From positions 8,804,001-8,868,000 of the forward strand of contig NZ_JAPEOK010000001.1 in assembly GCF_026341515.1 (NCBI RefSeq): a stretch of DNA of 64,000 nt. The letters are read 5' to 3'. The notes beneath the pieces were generated by a model. That model was not told the origin of the DNA and searched no databases. It worked only from the letters and a program-made list of their open reading frames with translations. Source of the stretch: Streptomyces sp. NBC_00878. Its GTDB lineage: Bacteria > Actinomycetota > Actinomycetes > Streptomycetales > Streptomycetaceae. This document shows positions 28,001 through 33,477 of this stretch, piece by piece. Position 1 is the stretch's first letter, and each line of letters opens with the position of its first letter. A program made the translations under genes and the position numbers.

Positions 28001-28927
28001 CGGCCCGTACGTGTTCCAGACCTCGCGGCCCTCGGTCACCAGACGCTGCACCAGCTCGGGCGGGCAGGCCTCGCCGCCGAAGATCAGCAGCCGGACCTCG
28101 TTGAGAGCCTCCGGCTCCCAGAGGGCGGCCAGCGTCGGCACGGTGGAGACCACCGTGATCTCCTGCTCGACCAGCCACGGCCCCAGATCGGCGCCGCTGC
28201 GCACCTGGGAGCGCGGCACGGGCACCAGACAGGCCCCGTACCGCCAGGCCAGCCACATCTCCTCGCAGGACGCGTCGAAGGCGACGGAGAGGCCCGCCAT
28301 GACCCTGTCACCCGGACCGATGGGGTCCTCGGTGAGGAACAGCCCGGCCTCGGCGTCCACGAAGGCGGCGGCGCTGCGGTGGCTGACGGCCACGCCCTTG
28401 GGCTTGCCGGTCGAACCGGAGGTGAAGATGATCCAGGCGTCGTGCTCGGCACCGGGCCGCGTGGCCGGGGTCTCGCTGCGCCCGTTGACGGTCAGCTCGT
28501 GCCCGGAGCCGACGACGGCCCGTACCCCGGCCTCGCCGAAGACCAGCTCGGCGCGCTCGTCCGGGTCCTCGGCGTCGACCGGCACGTAGGCGGCCCCCGC
28601 CGCGAGGACGGCCAGGATGGCCACGTACAGGTCGTTGGTCCCCGACGGGACGCGGACGCCCACGCGGTCCCCGAGGCCCACCCCGGCGATGCTCAGCCGC
28701 CGCCGCAGGGCCTCGACCTCGACGGCCAGGGCGCGGTAGGAGAGGGCGCGGTGGCCGTCGTCCAGCGCGGGCTCGTCGGGGTACGCCCGCACGGAGGCGT
28801 CGAGGATGTCGACGAGCGTGCGCGGCGAAGCCGCGGCGGCAGCGGAGAAGCGTGCCGGGTCGCCGAACTCCGCGCGCACCTCGTCGTCGAACAGCGCGAG
28901 TGCGGGGCCTTGCTCGAGGGCTGCCAT
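25052..28927 (-). CDS. Pls/PosA-type membrane NRPS-like synthetase (adenylation, carrier, transmembrane and hexapeptide-repeat domains)
   Basis: This is a 1291-residue protein. The adenylation domain spans residues about 30-505, with core motifs IIFTSGSTGKPKGVAVSH (near 165), NTYGPTEATVVA, YRSGDLV and TRTSGKVDRNALP (near 495). A carrier domain follows, with DDFFAIGGSSLAAAQL carrying the phosphopantetheine serine. The remaining 700 residues alternate hydrophobic segments, such as LLVLVPLFTLLGL and ALSALPLVAGLAALLVAS, with left-handed beta-helix (hexapeptide acyltransferase-like) blocks. This layout matches the Pls/PosA homopolypeptide synthetase family (epsilon-polylysine, polyornithine). The start is ATG 28927 with GAGGA upstream. 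The C-terminus ends inside a MITE repeat. The amino-acid substrate cannot be read with confidence. Confidence 0.8.
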   Translation of the reverse strand: MAALEQGPALALFDDEVRAEFGDPARFSAAAAASPRTLVDILDASVRAYPDEPALDDGHRALSYRALAVEVEALRRRLSIAGVGLGDRVGVRVPSGTNDLYVAILAVLAAGAAYVPVDAEDPDERAELVFGEAGVRAVVGSGHELTVNGRSETPATRPGAEHDAWIIFTSGSTGKPKGVAVSHRSAAAFVDAEAGLFLTEDPIGPGDRVMAGLSVAFDASCEEMWLAWRYGACLVPVPRSQVRSGADLGPWLVEQEITVVSTVPTLAALWEPEALNEVRLLIFGGEACPPELVQRLVTEGREVWNTYGPTEATVVACASLMTGEEPVRIGLPLNGWELAVVDESGEPVPMGESGQLVIGGVGLARYLDPEKDAEKYAPLESLGWPRAYRSGDLVKAEKEGLIFLGRADEQIKLGGRRIELGEVDTALQALPGVAGAAAAVRTARSGNQLLVGYVVAQDGWDHATAVEKLRAVLPAALVPLIAPVADLPTRTSGKVDRNALPWPLEGLETGGPAEQLYGTEAWLAEQWSEVLGIPVGSARDDFFAIGGSSLAAAQLTTRLRTRYPSAAVVDIYQQPVLRKLARHLEKSAQSDGATREIAPVPLRAKVVQLLVLVPLFTLLGLRWTVALAAMGNVLHWFGPYPWVPTVSWWVVAVGAGLLFSPPGRLAIAAGGARLLLRGVRPGRYPRGGSVHLRLWTAERLAEFSGATSLTGSWLERYARALGAKVGSDVDLHSLPPVTGMLKLGRGAAVESEVDLSGHWLDGDRLEIGPVKVGAHAVVGTRSMLFPGARVGKRSEVAPGSAVSGHVTTGQRWAGAPAVKLGKAKRDWPKERPQRGTYWRVMYGATGFALSALPLVAGLAALLVASVFVSPEAGLGEALRGAVVALVPATLAFGLAYALILLVNVRLLSLGLRPGTHPTHSRIGWQAWTVTQLMDRSRDTLFPLYAGLATPVWLRLLGMRIGRGAEVSTVLALPSLTTVGEGAFLADDTLTAPYELGGGWMRIGRAEIGRRAFLGNSGMTAPGRSVPDGGLVGVLSATPKKAKKGSSYLGLPPVKLPRSTQGGDQSRTYDPPARLLWARGLVELCRIVPVFCSAALAVLTVAALSALGVWAWALAGVVLLGAGAAAGLLSVIAKWLLVGRHRTGEHPLWSGFVWRNELADTFVEVVAVPWLAGSVPGTPVMNLWLRGLGARIGKGVWVESYWLPETDLVTLEDAATVNRGCVLQTHLFHDRILRTDTVVLREGATLGPGGIVLPGSTVGARSTLGPASLVMAAESVPDDTRWLGNPIEAWRP

Positions 28928-29194
28928 CGGGTCCTCACGTGTGGTTCCCGGAGTAACCGGGGGAGCCGGCGGGCCCGCAGGTATGCCTGGGGATATTCCG
29001 GTCAGCTCCGAACAAGCGTGGAATTTTAGTACGACGCTAGCCGCGGACCTGCGTCTCAGCCATGTGAGCGGGCTTCCGGCGGGCTCTGAAGGCGTCTGCT
29101 CCGACGCTCTGACGTGGGGGTATGTCATCTTGACGAGATCTGCCCCACATATGAACGTAACACGGTCGAGCCGGGGGGCGTAGGCGACGAAAAA
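28928..29194. other. Intergenic region upstream of the NRPS-like gene
   Basis: About 270 bp with locally lower G+C. I see no ORF with family features. A T-rich stretch at about 29028-29034 (GAATTTTAGTACG) may be part of the promoter of the NRPS-like gene. No palindromic operator stands out. Confidence 0.4.
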
Positions 29195-29220
29195 GGACCG
29201 CGACCAGTAGGTCGCGGCCC
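29195..29220 (-). terminator. Terminator of tRNA-Leu
   Basis: The stem GGACCGCGACC / GGTCGCGGCCC has an AGTA loop and one G-U pair. On the minus strand it is followed by TTTTT, directly downstream of the tRNA. Confidence 0.8.
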
Positions 29221-29234
29221 TTCCTCATCTCGTG

Positions 29235-29319
29235 TGTCCGAGGGGGGACTTGAACCCCCACGCCCGATAAAGGGCACTAGCACCTCAAGCTAGCGCGTCT
29301 GCCATTCCGCCACCCGGAC
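29235..29319 (-). tRNA. tRNA-Leu (GAG)
   Basis: On the minus strand an 85-nt cloverleaf starts GTCCGGGTGGCGGAATGG. The anticodon stem is CTAGC/GCTAG with loop TTGAGGT, giving anticodon GAG. It has a long variable arm (class II) and a T arm GGGGGTTCAAGTCCCCC. The 7-bp acceptor stem GTCCGGG/CTCGGAC contains one G-U pair, with discriminator A. CCA is not encoded. Confidence 0.95.
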
Positions 29320-29519
29320 AAGGTGCCTGTCGCGCGGGGTTCCCCTCGCGGCGACGGAGGAAACATTACCAGGCTTTCGAGAGCCCCCGATCACGGGCCG
29401 GCGGGCGTGAACGACGTGTGACGGGCCTGGTCCGCCCTTGGGGTGGGCAGGGTCGGAGGGGGAGGATGGAGACACCGCCGACGGGAACACCGCCGGCAGG
29501 CAGCGTGGGAGGAACCAGC

Positions 29520-30845
29520 GTGAGTGAGCCGGACACGACCAGGAGCGTCACGGGTGAGGATGAGGTCGTCGACCTCTGCCGCGAGCTGATCCAGATCGAT
29601 ACCAGCAACTACGGCGACCACTCGGGCCCGGGTGAGCGCAAGGCCGCCGAGTACGTCGCGGAGAAGCTCGCCGAGGTGGGACTCGAACCGCAGATCTTCG
29701 AGTCGCACCAGGGCCGCGCCTCCACGGTGGTCAGGATCGAGGGAGAGGACCGCTCACGGCCCGGGCTGCTCATCCACGGCCACACCGACGTCGTACCGGC
29801 CAACGCCGAGGACTGGACGCACCACCCGTTCTCCGGCGAGATCGCCGACGGCTGTGTGTGGGGCCGTGGCGCGGTCGACATGAAGGACATGGACGCGATG
29901 ACCCTCGCGGTCGTCCGCGACCGGATGTGCAGCGGCCGCAAGCCGCCCCGCGACCTGGTGCTGGCCTTCCTGGCGGACGAGGAGGCGGGCGGCTTGTTCG
30001 GCGCCAAGCACCTCGTCACCAAGCACCCGGACCTCTTCGAGGGCGTGACCGAGGCGATCGGCGAGGTCGGCGGGTTCTCCTTCACGGTCAACGAGAAGCT
30101 GCGGCTGTATCTCGTCGAGACCGCCCAGAAGGGCATGCACTGGATGAAGCTGACCGTGGACGGTACCGCCGGACACGGTTCGATGATCCACCGGGACAAC
30201 GCGATCACCGAGTTGTCGGAGGCCGTCGGCCGGCTCGGCCGGCACAAGTTCCCGGTGCGGGTGACGAAGACACTGCGGCACTTCCTCGACGAGCTCGGCG
30301 ACGCGCTGGGCACCGAGCTGGACCCGGAGGACATGGACGCGACGCTCGCCAAGCTCGGCGGCATCGCCAAGCTCATCGGCGCCTCGCTCCAGAACACCGC
30401 CAACCCGACCCAGCTGGGCGCCGGCTACAAGGTGAACGTGATCCCGGGGCAGGCGACCGCGCACGTCGACGGCCGCTACCTGCCGGGGTACGAGGAGGAG
30501 TTCCTCGCCGACCTGGACCGCATCCTCGGCCCGCATGTGAAGCGCGAGGACGTGCACGCCGACAAGGCGCTGGAGACCACCTTCGACGGGGCCCTCGTGG
30601 ACGCCATGCAGACCGCGTTGTCCGCCGAGGACCCGATCGCCCGGGCCGTCCCGTACATGCTCTCCGCCGGCACCGACGCCAAGTCCTTCGACGACCTCGG
30701 CATCCGCTGCTTCGGCTTCGCCCCGCTGAAGCTGCCGCCGGAGCTGGACTTCGCCGGGATGTTCCACGGTGTCGACGAGCGGGTCCCGGTCGACGCGCTC
30801 ACGTTCGGAGTGCGGGTCCTGGACCGCTTCATCGAGGCGTCCTGA
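29520..30845 (+). CDS. M20 family metallopeptidase (dipeptidase/deacylase)
   Basis: This 441-residue protein has the M20 metal-site motifs LLIHGHTDVVPA and VWGRGAVDMKDMDAMTLA, plus FLADEEAGG with the catalytic glutamate pair. A later GTAGHGSMIHRDNA belongs to the dimerisation lid, and SAGTDAKSF is near the C-terminal metal ligand. It should hydrolyse a small peptide or N-acyl amino acid in the cytoplasm; the exact substrate is unknown. GTG 29520 (SEPDTTRSV) is preferred over earlier in-frame starts because GGAGGAACC lies just upstream. A 23-bp near-copy of its 3' end, including the stop, follows at 30850-30872. Confidence 0.85.
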   Translation: MSEPDTTRSVTGEDEVVDLCRELIQIDTSNYGDHSGPGERKAAEYVAEKLAEVGLEPQIFESHQGRASTVVRIEGEDRSRPGLLIHGHTDVVPANAEDWTHHPFSGEIADGCVWGRGAVDMKDMDAMTLAVVRDRMCSGRKPPRDLVLAFLADEEAGGLFGAKHLVTKHPDLFEGVTEAIGEVGGFSFTVNEKLRLYLVETAQKGMHWMKLTVDGTAGHGSMIHRDNAITELSEAVGRLGRHKFPVRVTKTLRHFLDELGDALGTELDPEDMDATLAKLGGIAKLIGASLQNTANPTQLGAGYKVNVIPGQATAHVDGRYLPGYEEEFLADLDRILGPHVKREDVHADKALETTFDGALVDAMQTALSAEDPIARAVPYMLSAGTDAKSFDDLGIRCFGFAPLKLPPELDFAGMFHGVDERVPVDALTFGVRVLDRFIEAS

Positions 30846-30950
30846 ACCCCCGCTTCCTCGAAGCGTCCTGAATTAACCCGCTGAAACGACACTCCAATAA
30901 TCGCCAGCGCGTACGGGGCCGACTGAGAAGAGTGAATGCGCTCATAGGCT

Positions 30951-30978
30951 CGTAGCCCTATTACTCCCTCCTCGTTAC
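30951..30978 (+). promoter_or_regulatory. Putative sigma-BldN promoter of chpH
   Basis: CGTAGC (30951-30956), a 16-nt spacer and CGTTAC (30973-30978) resemble the BldN-type arrangement I recall for chaplin and rodlin genes (CGTAAC-N16-CGTTGA). It lies 48 bp before the chpH start. Confidence 0.5.
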
Positions 30979-31026
30979 AGGTGATGTGATCCGCGGCTGG
31001 GATCGCATTGCCAACAAGGAGGAATA

Positions 31027-31260
31027 ATGATCAAGAAGATCGTCGCCGCTGCTGCTGCCACTGGTGGCATCGTTCTCGCTGGTGCGGGTATCGCGGCTGC
31101 CGACGCCGGTGCTCAGGGTGCTGCCGTGCACTCTCCCGGTGTGCTCTCGGGCAACGTCGTCCAGGCGCCCATCCACGTGCCGGTGAACGCCTGTGGCAAC
31201 ACGGTCTCCGTGATCGGGCTGCTGAACCCTGCCTTCGGCAACACCTGCATCAACGTGTGA
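31027..31260 (+). CDS. chpH: Short chaplin ChpH
   Basis: This is a 77-residue secreted hydrophobic protein. A Sec signal peptide (residues 1-25, Lys-Lys then Ala/Gly-rich) precedes one chaplin domain starting AQGAAVHSPGVLSGN and continuing with VPVNACGN and LLNPAFGNTCINV. Cys55 and Cys74 are the conserved disulfide pair. Short chaplins are secreted, lower surface tension and assemble into amyloid-like fibrils on aerial hyphae. Length and sequence match S. coelicolor ChpH closely, and the neighbour is a long chaplin as in the chpC-chpH pair. A perfect AAGGAGG precedes the ATG, and a BldN-like promoter lies upstream. Confidence 0.93.
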   Translation: MIKKIVAAAAATGGIVLAGAGIAAADAGAQGAAVHSPGVLSGNVVQAPIHVPVNACGNTVSVIGLLNPAFGNTCINV

Positions 31261-31327
31261 CGTTGTGCTCATCTCATGAGGGTCTTCACCCCATGAAGGC
31301 CTGAAACCCATGAGGGTCTTGAGTTCG

Positions 31328-31362
31328 CGGCCCCGGAGTGCACGCCATGCGCTCCGGGGCCG
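31328..31362 (+). terminator. Hairpin between the two chaplin genes
   Basis: The perfect 11-bp stem CGGCCCCGGAG/CTCCGGGGCCG has a 13-nt loop and no T-run. It probably ends or attenuates the chpH transcript. Confidence 0.6.
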
Positions 31363-31460
31363 CCGACATTCCGCATTCCGTATTCCGCGCAGGCGCACCG
31401 GGCGCGTGCGCGTTCCTGAAGCCGCAACGGCTTACAAGGATCACAAGGCAGGGAAAAGCT

Positions 31461-32279
31461 ATGCGACAGGTCACCCGCAAAGGCCTGATGACGGTGGCGG
31501 CCGCGAGCGGCGTCCTCGCCGCCACCGGTGGCTACGCGCACGCCGACTCGGGGGCGCACGGCAGCGCCTCGGACTCCCCGGGCGTACTCTCGGGCAACTC
31601 GGTGCAGGCGCCGGTGCACGCGCCGGTCAACGTCTGCGGCAACACCGTGAACGTGGTCGGGCTGCTCAACCCGGCGGTGGGCAACAAGTGCTCCAACAAG
31701 GGCGGCGGCTCCGGCCGCCACCACGCCGGCGGCGGATCGCAGGCCGGCGGGCACACCGGTAACTCGCCCGGCGTGGGTTCGGGCAACCACGTCGAGGTTC
31801 CGGTGGACGTGCCGGTCAACGTCTGCGGCAACAGCGTCTCCGTCGGCGGTGTCGGCAACGCGGCCACGGGCAACGACTGCGCGAACACCGGCGGCGGGCA
31901 CGGATCGACGCCTCCCGGATACGGGGAGCCGAACCCTCCGGGCAAGCCTGGTCAGCCGGGCGACCCCGGGGAGCCGGGCAAGCCGGGCGAGCCGGGGGAA
32001 CCGGGACAGCCTGGTAAGCCGGGACAGCCTGGTGAACCGGGTCAGCCCGGTCAGCCCGGTGACCCGGGTCAGCCCGGTGACCCGGGTCGGCCCGGGGGTG
32101 AGGATCTGGGCTCCGCGAACCCGAACGACCCCGGCGCCCAGGGGGTCACGCAGCCCAAGGGTTCCGAGCAGCTGGCACAGACCGGCAGTGAGCTGCCCCT
32201 CGGCCTCGCGCTGCCGCTGGGCGCGGGCGCGCTCCTGACCGGCTCTGTGCTGTACCGCAAGGCTCGCGCCTCCGCGTGA
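31461..32279 (+). CDS. chpC: Long sortase-anchored chaplin (ChpC-like) with collagen-like region
   Basis: This is a 272-residue cell-wall protein. A signal peptide (1-28) is followed by chaplin domain 1 (about 30-77, Cys59/Cys77) and chaplin domain 2 (about 100-140, Cys122/Cys140). Residues 161-212 are 17 Gly-X-Pro triplets with X mostly Lys, Glu, Asp or Gln, i.e. collagen-like. The C-terminus has LAQTG (238-242), a hydrophobic span and YRKARASA, a standard sortase sorting signal. Long chaplins are anchored to peptidoglycan and nucleate the short chaplins on the surface. The start ATG follows GGGAAAAG; upstream in-frame codons lack chaplin features. The symbol rests on position next to chpH and domain layout. 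Confidence 0.88.
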   Translation: MRQVTRKGLMTVAAASGVLAATGGYAHADSGAHGSASDSPGVLSGNSVQAPVHAPVNVCGNTVNVVGLLNPAVGNKCSNKGGGSGRHHAGGGSQAGGHTGNSPGVGSGNHVEVPVDVPVNVCGNSVSVGGVGNAATGNDCANTGGGHGSTPPGYGEPNPPGKPGQPGDPGEPGKPGEPGEPGQPGKPGQPGEPGQPGQPGDPGQPGDPGRPGGEDLGSANPNDPGAQGVTQPKGSEQLAQTGSELPLGLALPLGAGALLTGSVLYRKARASA

Positions 32280-32358
32280 CACGACGCCAAGACCCGACAA
32301 ACGGTGTCATGGCACGACAAAAGCCCCCGGGGCTGGTGGATGTACCCCCGTGGGGCGA

Positions 32359-32394
32359 ACGGAGCGGGCCCCGTGTGCGCGGGGCCCGCTCCGT
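32359..32394. terminator. Bidirectional terminator
   Basis: The perfect 15-bp stem ACGGAGCGGGCCCCG/CGGGGCCCGCTCCGT has a 6-nt loop and a short T-run. It lies between the convergent long chaplin and DUF5703 genes. Confidence 0.85.
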
Positions 32395-32409
32395 TTCAGC
32401 CGTCCCGGG

Positions 32410-32598
32410 TCACCACGTGGCCCGTACCTGGCGGATGATCCGTCGGCGCAGCCGCACCCTGCGACTGCCGTCCGGATGGAGGCTGAGGCGGTCCAACTCC
32501 CAGTGTCCGTACTCCGCATGGTCCGTCAGCAGACGTGTGGTTTCCTTGCGGGAGACTCCGCGCGGCACGTACACGTCGACAAATTCGTATTCCGGCAT
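32410..32598 (-). CDS. DUF5703 family small protein
   Basis: This 62-residue protein (MPEYEFVDVYVPRGVSRKET at the start, RRVRLRRRIIRQVRATW at the end) is a near-invariant small actinobacterial protein I recognise as DUF5703. It is basic at the C-terminus and has no signal or membrane segment. It is divergent from the hypothetical gene at 32646 with a 47-bp shared promoter gap, and it ends against the chaplin terminator. Function unknown. Confidence 0.85.
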   Translation of the reverse strand: MPEYEFVDVYVPRGVSRKETTRLLTDHAEYGHWELDRLSLHPDGSRRVRLRRRIIRQVRATW

Positions 32599-32645
32599 CG
32601 CATCTATTGTGCGTGCGGAGGCCCTGTACGGATAGCGTCTGCACT

Positions 32646-33356
32646 ATGTCTGATGCTGCGCAGCCCACCGCTGCCGAGGTACGCGCCTCCGCCGAGGCGG
32701 TCAAGGCCGCGCTCGACCGCCACTTGGCGGCGGTCGAGCGCAGGTCGGGTGAGGACGACCCGGCCGTCTACGAGGCGTTCAACGAGCTGGCCGCGGCCGC
32801 CGAGGAGTACGACGAACTCCTCTACGACCGTTATGACGAGGTCACTCCCTTCGAGATCCCCGGCACGGAGGACGCGCTGCCGTACACCGGGCCGGAGGAG
32901 CCCAACGCGCTGAGTGTGCTGATCCGCCGGGACTACACGGTGGTGGAACCGCAGCGGCTGCTGGCGCAGGCGCAGCGGGTGGAGGCCGTGGAGGAGTCCG
33001 GGGCCGCGGCCGCGGGCTTCGACGCCGCGTCCGGGACCGTGCACGGCGCTCTGGGTGTTCTCTTCGGCGAGTTCGAGCCCGACGAGATCGCCTCCCGGCA
33101 CAAGGAGTTCGGTCTGGAGGAGGGCGACTCCACGCTGTGGGTCACCGCCGCGGACGAACCCGCCGAGCCCGGCGAGTGGCTGGAGGCGCCGTTCGAGCAG
33201 GCCGATCCCCACCAGGTGGTGTGCCGCTTCGACGTCAGTGCCGTCTTCGACGACGAGTCGGAGACGGACCTCGACGACGACATCGAGGACACCGCCGGGC
33301 CGGACCCGCAGCTCGACGAGGACGAGGACCTGGAGCCGCTCGACGCGGATCGCTGA
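32646..33356 (+). CDS. Conserved Streptomyces hypothetical protein, acidic
   Basis: This 236-residue soluble protein starts at the ATG in MSDAAQPTAAEVRASAEAVK. The first 80 residues are helical (possible coiled coil), the middle resembles a compact alpha/beta unit (NALSVLIRRDYTVVEPQRLL), and the last 40 residues are almost all Asp/Glu. No catalytic motif is recognised. TAGCGT at 32633-32638, 7 nt before the ATG, with no ribosome-binding site, suggests a leaderless transcript. It is convergent with the RecD-like gene. Confidence 0.75.
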   Translation: MSDAAQPTAAEVRASAEAVKAALDRHLAAVERRSGEDDPAVYEAFNELAAAAEEYDELLYDRYDEVTPFEIPGTEDALPYTGPEEPNALSVLIRRDYTVVEPQRLLAQAQRVEAVEESGAAAAGFDAASGTVHGALGVLFGEFEPDEIASRHKEFGLEEGDSTLWVTAADEPAEPGEWLEAPFEQADPHQVVCRFDVSAVFDDESETDLDDDIEDTAGPDPQLDEDEDLEPLDADR

Positions 33357-33375
33357 GGGGTCCGCCGGTTCGTAC

Positions 33376-33414
33376 GGTGGCGGTCACCGGGCAGTGAGCC
33401 CGGTGACCGCCACC
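33376..33414. terminator. Strong terminator between convergent genes
   Basis: A perfect 17-bp stem, GGTGGCGGTCACCGGGC and its complement, has a 5-nt AGTGA loop and is followed by GGTGTTTT on the plus strand. It ends the hypothetical gene and probably also the RecD-like gene. Confidence 0.9.
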
Positions 33415-33477
33415 GGTGTTTTCAGGGTCCGGAGGGCGAAGGGCGGGGGCCGGAGGCCTGAGGCCTGAGGGCGGGCG

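Noticed and set aside
26513..29029. 838-codon plus-strand frame opposite the NRPS-like gene
   Set aside because: Composition-driven shadow with Arg/Gln/Ala strings; the minus strand has all adenylation motifs.
29235..29319. tRNA-Leu as an integration site for a mobile island
   Set aside because: No direct repeat of the tRNA 3' end and no integrase gene were seen in the window.
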